DNA of 50,453 nt from Rhodothermales bacterium (GTDB lineage: Bacteria; Bacteroidota; Rhodothermia; Rhodothermales; VXPQ01). The notes beneath the pieces were generated by a model. The model had not been told where the DNA came from. It searched no databases and saw only the letters and a list, made by a program, of their open reading frames with translations. Below, in pieces: positions 10,172 to 18,493 of this stretch (positions are counted from its first letter, which is position 1; every line of letters begins with the position of its first letter). The position numbers were made by a program, and so were the translations under genes. Location of the stretch: NCBI GenBank assembly GCA_022825385.1, contig JAJDWX010000043.1, positions 1 through 50,453 of the forward strand. Reading direction: 5' to 3'.

Positions 10172-10279
10172 GGGGTCTTGGGGCCGCCTTTGCACGAAAC
10201 ATCGGGCCCCGAATACGCATGCCAACCCATGAGCCTGCCTACCCTTATTGTATTCGTGCAAAGGCGGCCCCAAGACCCC
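10172..10279. repeat. Palindromic element, complete copy 1 (27-bp perfect arms)
   Basis: Arms 10172-10198 and 10253-10279 are perfect 27-base inverted repeats (outer end GGGGTCTTGGGGCC, inner end TTTGCACGAA) around a 54-base core. The core begins ACATCGGGCCCCGAATACGC and ends CCCTTATTGTA. The same core, inverted, lies at 38882-38934 between 27-base arms of different sequence. The element sits between convergent genes meaB and the aldehyde dehydrogenase. No T-run, encoded protein or clear target-site duplication is visible, so it is a non-coding palindromic repeat of unknown type. Confidence 0.85.
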
Positions 10280-10280
10280 T

Positions 10281-10544
10281 TGCTCGCCCCGACGTCCCGG
10301 CGCCTTTGCACGAAACATCGGGCCCAAAATACGCAGGACAACCCGTGAGCCTGCCTACCCTTATGTATTTCGTGCAAAGGCGGCCCCAAGACCCCTGCCC
10401 ACCCTGACGTCCCGGCGCCTTTGCGCGAAACATCGGCCCCAAAATACGCAGGACAACCCATGAGCCTGCCTACCCTTATGTATTCGTGCAAAGGCGGGCC
10501 GCAAGACCCCCCTGCTCACCCTGACGTTCCGGCACCTTTACGAA
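10281..10544. repeat. Tandem copies 2-3 and truncated copy 4 of the palindromic element
   Basis: After copy 1 a 20-base spacer recurs at 10281-10300, 10396-10415 and 10513-10532 (TGCYCRCCCYGACGTYCCGG). The first two spacers are followed by further element copies, giving a period of about 115-117 bases. Copies 2 and 3 keep the inner arms (for example 10301-10315 with 10368-10382) and the core, but their outer left arms are replaced by the spacer. The last spacer is followed by a short fragment aligned with the inner left arm, and the aldehyde dehydrogenase stop codon (10538-10540) lies in it. This fills the 377-base gap after meaB; no gene is seen. Confidence 0.8.
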
Positions 10545-12028
10545 GCCGCGTTGTCCATTTGCGCTTTCTGCAACTGCCCGCTGTAGTCCACATAAACGGT
10601 TTTCGTTTCCGTATAGAAATCGAATACTTCCCAACCGCCGTCCCGGTGACCGTTGCCAGTGTGCTTGATCCCTCCAAAAGGCATATGCGCCTCGGCGCCG
10701 ATGGTCGGACCGTTGACGTACGTAATGCCCGCCTCCAGGTCCCGCATGGCGCGATACGCCAGAGACACGTCCTGCGTATAGATACTCGAGGAGAGGCCGT
10801 AGCGCGTCGCGTTCGCAATCCGCGCGGCTTCTTCGTAGGACGCCGCCTTGAGCACCGAAAGCACCGGCCCGAAAATTTCCTCGCGGGCAATGCGCATGTC
10901 CGGCGCGACGTCGGCGAACAGGGTGGGCTCGAAGAAAAAGCCCTCGGCAAGCGCCCCTTCCGTCGCCCGCTTTCCCCCGACCCGCAGGGTAGCCCCTTCG
11001 CTCTGCCCGACCTCGACATAGCGAGCCACCTTGTCCAGCGCCTTTTGGTTGACCAGCGGCCCGACATGCACGCCCTCGTCGTTTCCGTATCCGAGAACCA
11101 GCGTTTGCATCTGCTCCAGCAGTCGCTCGACGAACGCATCGTGAATGGCTTCGTGCAACACCAGGCGACTCGTGGCCGTGCAGCGCTGCCCGGTGGTTCC
11201 GAACGCGCCCCACAATACGCCTTCGAGGGCCAGGTCCAGGTCCGCGTCCGGCATCACGATTTGCGCGTTCTTTCCGCCCATTTCAAGCGCGAGGCGTTTG
11301 TGCAGCCTGCCGCAGGTCGCTCCGATTTTCGAACCCACGGCATTCGATCCGGTAAACGACACGGCGTCTATGTCCGGATGCTCGACCAGCGCTTCGCCCG
11401 CCGCGGCCCCTCCATGCACCAGATTGAATACGCCGGGAGGCACGCCTGCATCCGAAAGCAATTGCGCAAGCAGCGCCCCGCTGTGCGGCGCCTCTTCGCT
11501 GGGCTTGAAAACGATGGCGTTGCCGCAGGCCAGCGCCGGAAATATTTTCCAGGTGGGTACGGCGATCGGGAAATTCCATGCGGTAATAAGGCCCGCCACC
11601 CCTATGGGCCGCCGGACGCTCATATTGAATTTATCCGGCAATTCGCTGGGAACCGTGCGCCCGAACAGCCGCCGCGTTTCCGAGGCCGCGTAATATGCGG
11701 TGTCGATGGCCTCCTGCACGTCCCCGCAGGTTTCGGCGAAGGGCTTGCCCATTTCGCGGGTTTCCTCGAAAGCGAGCGCTTTCTTGCGTTCTGTCAATAA
11801 ATCCCCGATGCGCCGGAGGATTTCCCCTCGCTGCGGGGCGGGCGTACTTGACCAGGCGGGAAAGGCCTTGCGCGCCGCCCGCGCGGCGGCGTCTACGTCC
11901 GCGGCGCCGGATTCGGGAAAAAGACCGATCATTTCCTGCGTACGCGCCGGATTAACCTTCTCGAAGGTAGCGCCCTGTTCCGCGTCTACCCAGGATCCGT
12001 TCACGAAATTCTGAAAAGCGTCAGGCAT
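10538..12028 (-). CDS. NAD(P)-dependent aldehyde dehydrogenase
   Basis: An ALDH-superfamily enzyme of 496 residues oxidising an aldehyde to the acid. Seen are the Rossmann and general-base segment LALEMGGKN (Glu249), the nucleophile in GQRCTATSRL (Cys283), GPVLSVLK and the C-terminal PFGGIKHTGNGHRDGG. The last motif and the ending DYSGQLQKAQ resemble a bacterial group often annotated as semialdehyde dehydrogenases (ALDH7/KGSADH-like), but the substrate cannot be fixed. It diverges from the aminotransferase gene across 108 bases, so a shared amino-acid catabolic role is possible. Its stop codon lies in a fragment of the palindromic repeat, suggesting the C-terminus was trimmed or reshaped by it. 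Confidence 0.9.
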   Translation of the reverse strand: MPDAFQNFVNGSWVDAEQGATFEKVNPARTQEMIGLFPESGAADVDAAARAARKAFPAWSSTPAPQRGEILRRIGDLLTERKKALAFEETREMGKPFAETCGDVQEAIDTAYYAASETRRLFGRTVPSELPDKFNMSVRRPIGVAGLITAWNFPIAVPTWKIFPALACGNAIVFKPSEEAPHSGALLAQLLSDAGVPPGVFNLVHGGAAAGEALVEHPDIDAVSFTGSNAVGSKIGATCGRLHKRLALEMGGKNAQIVMPDADLDLALEGVLWGAFGTTGQRCTATSRLVLHEAIHDAFVERLLEQMQTLVLGYGNDEGVHVGPLVNQKALDKVARYVEVGQSEGATLRVGGKRATEGALAEGFFFEPTLFADVAPDMRIAREEIFGPVLSVLKAASYEEAARIANATRYGLSSSIYTQDVSLAYRAMRDLEAGITYVNGPTIGAEAHMPFGGIKHTGNGHRDGGWEVFDFYTETKTVYVDYSGQLQKAQMDNAAS

Positions 12029-12136
12029 CGTATTCTTGTTTGGTTCATGGATTTACTGTGTGCGAATTCCGTACTATCTTTCATGCCCCCGGATCCGGTT
12101 TTTGTAATCCGGTTTTTTTAAATCCCGTTTTGCGGC

Positions 12137-13357
12137 ATGTCCAAAACGGCATCGACGCCTCGCGCCAACGCAATGAACAGGCATATCAGCACCAGAGCGA
12201 ACAATACGAAGCCCAGCGGAATTCGTCGATTCTTCGAAATCGCCGCCACCATGGATAATGTGATCTCCCTGGGGATCGGCGAGCCGGATTTCGTGTCGCC
12301 GAAGCCCGTCGTCGACGCGGCCATCGCTTCGCTGCGCAAGGGCCATACCCGTTACACCTCCAATGCGGGTTTGCTGCGCCTGCGCCAATTGATTTCGGAA
12401 AGCCTGGAGCGGCGCTACGGCATTGCCTACGCTCCGGAAAACCAGATCGTCGTCACCGTGGGGGGAAGCGAGGCCATGCTTATCGCCCTGCTCGCGACCG
12501 TCGATCCGGGAGACGAGGTGCTGATCCCCGAACCCTGTTTCGTTTCGTACGGCCCGCTTGCCGAATTCGCCGGCGCAAAGGTAACGTACATACCTACGAG
12601 GGTGGAAACCGGTTTCCAGGTCACGGCGCAAGATATCGCGGCCCGCCTCACCCCGCGCTCCAAAGTACTGTTCCTCGGGTATCCGAACAATCCCACCGGC
12701 GCGGTGCTTCGACGCGACACGCTGGAGGATATTGCCCGCGTGGCCATCGACAACGATTTGCTGGTCCTGTCCGACGAGATATACGACCGGCTGATTTACG
12801 GACAGGCCGCCGAAGAAGGGCATGTGAGTTTGCCGTCTCTCGACGGACTCTACGAACGCGCGATCCTGACAGGAGGATTTTCCAAGAACCACGCCATGAC
12901 CGGCTGGCGCGTCGGGTATGTCTGCGCGCCAGAGGCCATCAGCGACGCCATGTACAAGATGCACCAGTATGCGGTCATGTGCTCGTCCACGATGGGGCAG
13001 GTGGCCGCCGTGGCGGCGCTGGAAACATGCGACGACGACGTGGAGCGCATGAGACGATCCTACGACAAGCGGCGGCGCTTTATCGTGGACGGATTGCGGG
13101 CCGCCGGATTGCCCACTTTCGAACCGGAGGGCGCGTTCTATTGCTTTCCCGACATTACCCCCACCGGGTTGTCCTCGGAGGCATTCGCAGAACGGTTGCT
13201 GGAAGAAGAGCAGGTGGCTTGCGTGCCGGGAGACGCCTTCGGGCCCAGCGGCGCAGGATACGCGCGTTGTTCGTACGCTACGTCCATGGAGCAGCTGGAA
13301 GAGGCCGTACGCCGCATAACCCGGTTCGTCGCCCGCTGTCAAAATGTCAATAAGTAA
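12137..13357 (+). CDS. Class I/II pyridoxal-phosphate aminotransferase
   Basis: A fold-type I PLP enzyme of 406 residues. It has ISLGIGEPDF, the family segment GYPNNPTGAVL, LSDEIYDRL and the PLP-lysine motif TGGFSKNHAMTGWRVGY with Lys250 as the Schiff-base residue. Such enzymes transfer amino groups between amino acids and 2-oxo acids; the closest style is the AspC/PatA-like subgroup, but specificity cannot be read here. The start may be ATG 12137 or, dropping an unconserved basic leader, ATG 12173. The upstream gap contains GGTTTTTGTAATCCGGTTTTTTT, a short imperfect direct repeat of no clear function. Confidence 0.9.
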   Translation: MSKTASTPRANAMNRHISTRANNTKPSGIRRFFEIAATMDNVISLGIGEPDFVSPKPVVDAAIASLRKGHTRYTSNAGLLRLRQLISESLERRYGIAYAPENQIVVTVGGSEAMLIALLATVDPGDEVLIPEPCFVSYGPLAEFAGAKVTYIPTRVETGFQVTAQDIAARLTPRSKVLFLGYPNNPTGAVLRRDTLEDIARVAIDNDLLVLSDEIYDRLIYGQAAEEGHVSLPSLDGLYERAILTGGFSKNHAMTGWRVGYVCAPEAISDAMYKMHQYAVMCSSTMGQVAAVAALETCDDDVERMRRSYDKRRRFIVDGLRAAGLPTFEPEGAFYCFPDITPTGLSSEAFAERLLEEEQVACVPGDAFGPSGAGYARCSYATSMEQLEEAVRRITRFVARCQNVNK

Positions 13358-13585
13358 CAGACTTAAAGTCGATTATTATTTGATTTTCGGCATGTTATTA
13401 TCTGGCCACGGCCTTCCGGCCCTGTATTTTCGGGCATAGCGGATGGGTATCGCGCACCTTTCTCGCGAAAATCTTTTTCGGCGTCGCGGTCGGGAAACGA
13501 TGGGCGCGCGTCGTCGTACGAGCGTATCGCCGGGCGAAATCCCTTGCCCGGCCCTTTGTCCTGTACGCGCCTGAACGGTATCCGC
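13358..13585. other. Intergenic gap between aminotransferase and prfB
   Basis: 228 bases with an AT-rich start (13358-13405) and then a GC palindrome around 13411-13423 (GGCCACGGCCTTCCGGCC region). It could hold the aminotransferase terminator and the prfB promoter, but neither is clear: no T-run follows the palindrome and no strong -33/-7 pair is seen. No gene is supported. Confidence 0.3.
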
Positions 13586-14705
13586 ATGCCTTTTTCCGAA
13601 GATCATATTCAATCTCTCCTGGAGCGCGTGCGCGCGCTCGGAGGCTATCTTTGACGTTGATCGCCGCAGAAATACCGTCGAGGGGCTGAACCGGAAACGG
13701 ATGGATCCGAATTTCTGGAGCCATGCGGACGAAGCGCGCAAGGTCGAAAAGCAGCTATCCGCCGAGCAGGCCTGGATCGAAGCATGGGAGGGGCTGTCGG
13801 AACAAGCGGAGGACGTCGAAACCCTCCTGCTGCTTGCCGAAGAGGAGCGGGACGCCGACCTGTCGGACGAAATCCAGACGGAAACCGCCCGCATGGAAAA
13901 AGCGCTCGAAGCCCTGGAATTCAAAAATATGCTGGGCGAGCCGGACGACGAGCGCCCGGCCATCCTCACGATCCACCCCGGCGCAGGCGGCACGGAAAGC
14001 CAGGACTGGGCGGAAATGCTGTTGCGAATGTACACCCGCTGGGCCGAGCGGAACGGCTACAAGGCCGAACTGGTGGAGCGTCAGGCGGGGGACGTGGCGG
14101 GCGTCAAGAGCGCCAGCATTCGCGTGACGGGGCCGTACGCCTATGGCTACCTGAAGTCCGAAACGGGGGTGCATCGCCTCGTGCGCATATCCCCGTTCGA
14201 TTCCAGCGGCAGGCGACACACGTCGTTCGCCAGCGTCTTCGCGTACCCGGAAATCGACGACGCCATAGAAATCGCGCTGAACCCGGACGACGTGGAACTT
14301 CAGACTTTTCGTTCCGGCGGCAAGGGCGGGCAGAACGTAAACAAGGTAGAAACCGGCGTACGGCTGATCTGGAACGGGAAATTGTCGAACGGCGAAGCGG
14401 CGCGGGTCGTGGCGGAATGCACCGAAGAGCGCAGCCAGCTCCAGAACCGGGACCGCGCCGAAACGATGCTCAAAAGCCGCGTCTACCGCCTGGAGCAAGA
14501 CATTAAGGAAGCGGAAAAGAACCGGCTCGAAGGGTCGAAAAAGAAGATCGAATGGGGAAGCCAGATTCGGTCCTACGTATTTCAGCCCTACACGATGGTG
14601 AACGACCACCGCACGGACACGAAGTTAACGGATGTGCAGGCGGTCATGAACGGAGATATCGAACCGTTCGTCAAGGCGTTTTTAATGCAGCGAACGGACG
14701 CATAG
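13586..14705 (+). CDS. prfB: PrfB, peptide chain release factor 2 (programmed +1 frameshift)
   Basis: RF2 recognises UGA and UAA stops and triggers peptide release. Translation starts at ATG 13586 (MPFSEDHIQSLLERVRALGG), meets an in-frame TGA at 13652-13654 after 22 codons, and must shift +1 to continue as DVDRRRNTVEGLNRKRMDPN. The product is then about 372 residues, a normal RF2 length. It has the stop-recognition tripeptide SPF (RISPFDSSGRR) and the catalytic GGQ at about residues 247-249 (SGGKGGQNVNK). This is not a broken gene: the frameshift is the conserved autoregulation, since scarce RF2 lets ribosomes pause at its own UGA and slip. nadB follows by 4 bases. Confidence 0.95.
13639..13655 (+). 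promoter_or_regulatory. RF2 programmed +1 frameshift site
   Basis: The site reads CGGAGGCTATCTTTGAC: a Shine-Dalgarno-like GGAGG, then the slippery CTT codon (13649-13651) directly before TGA (13652-13654) and C. The spacing and the CTT TGA C core match the E. coli RF2 site. Slippage by one base puts GAC (13653-13655) in the A site. Confidence 0.95.
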
Positions 14706-14709
14706 CGGC

Positions 14710-16293
14710 ATGGTCAAAACGGACTTTCTTGTCATAGGGAGCGGCATAGCAGGGCTTTCGTATGCGCTGAAGGCGGCCGAGCGCGGTTCCGTGGCGATCG
14801 TAACCAAAAAAGAAACCGCCGAATCGAACACCAATTACGCGCAGGGGGGCATCGCCGCGGTCATGGCTTCGCCGGATTCGTACGCAAGCCATATCGAGGA
14901 TACCATAGCGGCCGGCGCGGAGCTGTGCGACGCCGAGGTCGTGCGGTTCGTGATCGAAGAGGGACCGGAGCGGGTGCGCGAACTGATGGCGCTGGGGGCC
15001 GATTTTACGCGCCGGGGCAAAACCTTGCATCTGGGGCGGGAGGGCGGACACTCCGCGGATCGGATTGTGCATGCGGCGGACGCCACCGGACGGGAAGTAG
15101 AGCGCGCGCTGCTTGCTTCGGTCCGCAGCCATCCCGACATCGTAACGTATGATTACCACTTCGCCGTCGAACTGATTACCGAACATCATTTGGGGCAGCA
15201 TGTGACGAAACTGCGGCCGGACATTTGCTGTTTCGGCGCCTACGTATACGATTCCAGGGCAGACCGCGTGGAAGCGTTTCTCGCCAAATCGACCCTGCTG
15301 GCGACGGGCGGCTCGGGCGAAATTTATCTGCACACCACCAATCCCGACGTAGCGACAGGGGACGGCGTGGCGATGGCGTACCGGGCCAAGGCGCGCATCG
15401 CCAACATGGAGTTCGTGCAATTCCATCCCACGTCGCTCTACGGCCCGGAGGCGGATTCCTTTCTCGTTTCGGAAGCGGTGCGCGGGGAAGGCGGGCGGCT
15501 GTACAACATGAAAGGCGAACGATTCATGCCTGCCTACGACGCGCGCAAGGAGTTGGCTCCGCGCGATATTGTCGCCCGCGCCATCGACGACCAACTCAAA
15601 AAGCATGGCGACAAACATGTGCTGCTGGACATTTCCCACCGGCCCGCCGACATGATCCGGGAGCGCTTCCCGTACATCCACGCCACATGCCTCAGGTTCG
15701 GGGTCGATATGGCCCGGGAGCCGGTTCCGGTCGTTCCGGCGGCGCATTACCAGTGCGGCGGCGTGCTTACGGACCATGCGGGGCGGACCTCCATCGGCGG
15801 CCTCTTCGCTTGCGGGGAAGTGGCGTACACGGGACTGCACGGCGCCAATCGGCTCGCAAGCAATTCGATGCTCGAAGCGCTCGTATTCAGCGAACGGGCG
15901 ACCCGCGCCGCCATCGAATACGCGCGCGCCCAGTCGTTCCGGGACGACATCCCGGAATGGGACGCCAGCGGCGCCGAGCGTCCGCAGGAATGGGTGCTCG
16001 TTTCGCACAATCGGGACGAATTGCGCCGCGTGATGTGGGATTACGTAGGCGTGGTGCGCTCCAGCCTGCGGCTTGACCGCGCGTTTCGGCGGACCCGGCT
16101 TTTGTACGAGGAAACCGAGGGATTCTATCGCCGGACGCGCGTATCCGTCGAATTGTGCGAATTGCGCAACATGATTGCGGTAGCCTATCTGATTATCCGG
16201 AGCGCGCAAATGCGACGCGAAAGCCGGGGCCTGCACTACACCCTTGATTATCCCGAATCGGTGGAAGAAGAAAAACGCCCCACCTTCATGTAA
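14710..16293 (+). CDS. nadB: NadB, L-aspartate oxidase
   Basis: An FAD enzyme that oxidises L-aspartate to iminoaspartate, the first step of de novo NAD synthesis. The 527-residue protein opens with the dinucleotide motif VIGSGIAGLSYAL. It contains the SNTNYAQGGIAAV segment, the GGHSADRIVHAADATGREVE region, QFHPTSLYGP and GEVAYTGLHGANRLASNS near the second FAD contact, all characteristic of NadB rather than of succinate dehydrogenase SdhA, its close relative. ATG 14710 lies 4 bases after prfB. The partner nadA is not in the window. A strong terminator follows directly. Confidence 0.95.
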   Translation: MVKTDFLVIGSGIAGLSYALKAAERGSVAIVTKKETAESNTNYAQGGIAAVMASPDSYASHIEDTIAAGAELCDAEVVRFVIEEGPERVRELMALGADFTRRGKTLHLGREGGHSADRIVHAADATGREVERALLASVRSHPDIVTYDYHFAVELITEHHLGQHVTKLRPDICCFGAYVYDSRADRVEAFLAKSTLLATGGSGEIYLHTTNPDVATGDGVAMAYRAKARIANMEFVQFHPTSLYGPEADSFLVSEAVRGEGGRLYNMKGERFMPAYDARKELAPRDIVARAIDDQLKKHGDKHVLLDISHRPADMIRERFPYIHATCLRFGVDMAREPVPVVPAAHYQCGGVLTDHAGRTSIGGLFACGEVAYTGLHGANRLASNSMLEALVFSERATRAAIEYARAQSFRDDIPEWDASGAERPQEWVLVSHNRDELRRVMWDYVGVVRSSLRLDRAFRRTRLLYEETEGFYRRTRVSVELCELRNMIAVAYLIIRSAQMRRESRGLHYTLDYPESVEEEKRPTFM

Positions 16294-16334
16294 GCGCAAG
16301 CGCATCGCTTAACAGCGCTTGCGCACTGTTTTTT
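16294..16334 (+). terminator. Intrinsic terminator after nadB
   Basis: A perfect 10-bp stem GCGCAAGCGC (16294-16303) / GCGCTTGCGC (16315-16324), with an 11-base loop, is followed by ACTGTTTTTT. It begins right after the nadB stop and isolates nadB from the rimP operon. Confidence 0.85.
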
Positions 16335-16395
16335 CATGCGGAAAACGCCAGGTCTGCGGCGAAAATACCGGAACAACCCCCGCCGGTCCGTGTTG

Positions 16396-16403
16396 TACCT
16401 TTT
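16396..16403 (+). promoter_or_regulatory. Candidate -7 box for the rimP-nusA-infB operon
   Basis: TACCTTTT fits the TAnnTTT core of Bacteroidota sigma-70 promoters and recurs in other gaps here (29539, 39146, 41771). No convincing TTG lies about 20 bases upstream, so this is a weak call. If it is right, transcripts would start near 16410 and pass through both downstream hairpins before rimP. Confidence 0.25.
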
Positions 16404-16471
16404 CGCGGAGCAGTGTCCGACCGGCCATGGCGCGCAATGCGCTATCGTGGTCCGGTTGGCGTAATTACGAA

Positions 16472-16501
16472 AGGAGGTTTCTCCCGAAACCCCCTTTTTT
16501 T
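16472..16501 (+). terminator. Leader terminator 1 upstream of rimP
   Basis: The stem AGGAGGTTTC (16472-16481) / GAAACCCCCT (16486-16495) has one A-C mismatch, a TCCC loop and a T7 tract. It is preceded by GGTTGGCGTA (16454-16463), which recurs before the next terminator, suggesting duplication of a leader module. Confidence 0.65.
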
Positions 16502-16524
16502 GTGGTTGGCGTAGGTACAATAGC

Positions 16525-16555
16525 GCCCGCCCGGTATCGGGTACGGGCTTTTTTT
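16525..16555 (+). terminator. Leader terminator 2, 26 bases before rimP
   Basis: The stem GCCCG-CCCG (16525-16533) pairs with CGGG-TA-CGGGC (16538-16548) and runs into T7 (16549-16555). The rimP ATG follows 26 bases later, so this terminator cannot serve an upstream gene and is best read as an attenuator of the operon encoding NusA. Termination stimulated by NusA in the nusA leader is known in Bacillus subtilis. Confidence 0.7.
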
Positions 16556-16581
16556 ATAACGCGAAAAACGGGAAACGATTT

Positions 16582-17070
16582 ATGGCCGAACCGTCGCTTG
16601 CAAAAGAATGCGACGCGCTTTGCGAACGCATCGCGGCGCTTGTCGAGGAAGTCCTCGCCGATTCGGCGGCGTTTCTCGTCGAGGTGCAGGCGCGCGGCGC
16701 AAGGGGCTCCCGCGTCGTTGAGGTCTTCGTAGACAGCGAAGGTCCGTTGGGCGCCGACGATTTGACGAAGATAAGCCGCGAGACCGGATTCCTGCTGGAC
16801 GTAGAGCATGCGGTCGAGGGGCGATACACGTTGAATGTGTCTACGCCCGGCCTGGATCGCCCCCTTTCGTTGCCGCGGCAGTACCGAAAAAACGTGGGCA
16901 GGGACCTACGCGTTCGGTATGCAACCGGAGAGGCCAACGAAAATGCGGAAATCGTCGGCGCGTTGCTGAGCGTGGCCGACGACGCGATCGAAGTGGCGGC
17001 GTCCGGCGAGGGCACGCTCCGCATCCCCCTCGACGACGTAGTGCGGGCCCAGGTGCAGCTTCCATGGTAG
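16582..17070 (+). CDS. rimP: RimP, 30S ribosome maturation factor
   Basis: RimP acts late in 30S assembly, helping S12 and the central pseudoknot region fold. The 162-residue protein has the family's two-domain layout: an N-terminal alpha/beta domain with RVVEVFVDSEGPLGADDLTKIS and VEGRYTLNVSTPGLDRPL, then a C-terminal SH3-like barrel. It is the first gene of the conserved rimP-nusA-infB-rbfA-truB block and lies 61 bases before nusA. The terminator hairpin just upstream of its ATG implies operon-level control. Confidence 0.93.
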   Translation: MAEPSLAKECDALCERIAALVEEVLADSAAFLVEVQARGARGSRVVEVFVDSEGPLGADDLTKISRETGFLLDVEHAVEGRYTLNVSTPGLDRPLSLPRQYRKNVGRDLRVRYATGEANENAEIVGALLSVADDAIEVAASGEGTLRIPLDDVVRAQVQLPW

Positions 17071-17131
17071 GAACAGGCCATACATCTTACTGAGACACAG
17101 ACCAGAACCAACCGGCAAGGAATACCGAGAC

Positions 17132-18445
17132 ATGCAAAGCACGGATCTTATATCGTCGTTTGCAGAGATTGCGCGCGAAAAGGATATCCATCGAGATTCC
17201 CTCACGCTGATCGTCGAGGATGTTTTTCGAGCCATGATTCGCAAGCGGTACGGCGCAGACGACAACTTCGACATCATTTTCAATCCGGACAACGGGGATA
17301 TTCAGATCCTCCACGTGCAGGATATCGTGGCGAACTGGGACCTGAAGGATCCGGTCACGGAGATCGAACTGGACGACGCCCGCAAGGTGGACGAGGATTT
17401 CGAGATAGGCGAAGAGGTGGCCAGCGAGATCAACATCGCAGGATTCGGTCGGCGCGCGGTCATGACGGCCCGGCAAGCGTTCAGCCAGCGGATCCGGGAC
17501 ATCGAAAAAGAAAAGATTTACAAGGACTACACGGACCTGGTCGGCGAAGTGGTGGTCGGGGAGATTTACCAGACGCGGCGGCGCGAAGTGCTGGTGATTC
17601 ACAACAAGGTGGAGCTGGTGCTTCCCCGTTCCGAGCAGATATTCAAGGATCGGTATCGCAAGGGCGACATGCTCCGGGCGGTGGTGCAGGAGGTGAAGCG
17701 GGACCTGGGGAACAACCCGCAAGTCATTATCAGCCGGGCTTCTCCCGTTTTCATGGAACGGCTTTTCGAGCTGGAAGTGCCTGAAATTTACGAGGGCATC
17801 GTGGAAATCAAACGCATCGTGCGCGAGCCCGGCGACCGGGCCAAGGTGGCCGTGCTGAGCAACGACGACCGCATCGACCCCGTGGGCGCGTGCGTCGGCG
17901 TAAAGGGGGTCCGCATTCATGCGGTCGTTCGCGAACTGGGCAACGAGAATATCGACGTGCTGGAATATTCGAGCGATCCCTATCGCCTGATCGAACGGGC
18001 GCTTTCTCCGGCGAATCCGGTGAGCGTAACCATCAACGACGAACTGGATCCGCCGCGCGCCAAAGTGGTGGTGAAAGCGGAAGAGGTGAGCCAGGCCATC
18101 GGGCGCGGCGGAATCAACATTCGGCTTGCCTCGCGCCTGGCTGGTTACGAAATAGACGTATACCGGGAAATCACCGAGGACGAAGAGGACGTGGAGATCG
18201 ACGAGTTTGCGGACGCTTTCAGCCCCGACACGCTGGAAAAACTCCGCAATATCGGTTGCGATACCGCAAAGCAGGTCGTGGAGCTTTCCGCGGACGAATT
18301 GATGCGGCGTTCCGGGCTGGAACAGGAAACGGCGCAGCACGTGCTGGAGACGATTCGCCTCGAATTCGAGGAAGAGGAGGCGGCAGCGTCCGCCCCCGGC
18401 TATGCGCCCGCCCCGGACGCCGCGCAGGAAGCGCCAGGAGGATAA
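17132..18445 (+). CDS. nusA: NusA, transcription termination/antitermination factor
   Basis: NusA binds RNA polymerase and nascent RNA and modulates pausing, intrinsic termination and antitermination. The 437-residue protein has the N-terminal polymerase-binding domain (~1-130), an S1 domain (~136-200) and two KH domains, with DPVGACVGVKGVRIHAVV in KH1 and AIGRGGINIRLASRLAGY in KH2. A short helix-hairpin-helix-like tail (TLEKLRNIGCDTAKQVVELS) and an acidic end follow. It is shorter than E. coli NusA, lacking the two full acidic repeats. It follows rimP and precedes infB, the standard order. Confidence 0.95.
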   Translation: MQSTDLISSFAEIAREKDIHRDSLTLIVEDVFRAMIRKRYGADDNFDIIFNPDNGDIQILHVQDIVANWDLKDPVTEIELDDARKVDEDFEIGEEVASEINIAGFGRRAVMTARQAFSQRIRDIEKEKIYKDYTDLVGEVVVGEIYQTRRREVLVIHNKVELVLPRSEQIFKDRYRKGDMLRAVVQEVKRDLGNNPQVIISRASPVFMERLFELEVPEIYEGIVEIKRIVREPGDRAKVAVLSNDDRIDPVGACVGVKGVRIHAVVRELGNENIDVLEYSSDPYRLIERALSPANPVSVTINDELDPPRAKVVVKAEEVSQAIGRGGINIRLASRLAGYEIDVYREITEDEEDVEIDEFADAFSPDTLEKLRNIGCDTAKQVVELSADELMRRSGLEQETAQHVLETIRLEFEEEEAAASAPGYAPAPDAAQEAPGG

Positions 18446-18493
18446 GCCCGGGCCGGAAGAGCATCGTATCCCAAGGAACGGCGGCTGTTGCCA

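Noticed and set aside
10129..10491. Several small frames in the palindrome array
   Set aside because: They repeat with the DNA period and are antisense reflections of each other, not proteins.
10172..10544. CRISPR array
   Set aside because: Repeats are ~95 bases and themselves palindromic; the 'spacers' are identical instead of unique.
13586..13700. prfB pseudogene or sequencing frameshift
   Set aside because: The frame break coincides exactly with the conserved CTT TGA C slip site, so it is a programmed event.
16294..16581. tRNA or small ncRNA in the nadB-rimP gap
   Set aside because: No cloverleaf or T-loop signature; the structures present are terminators.
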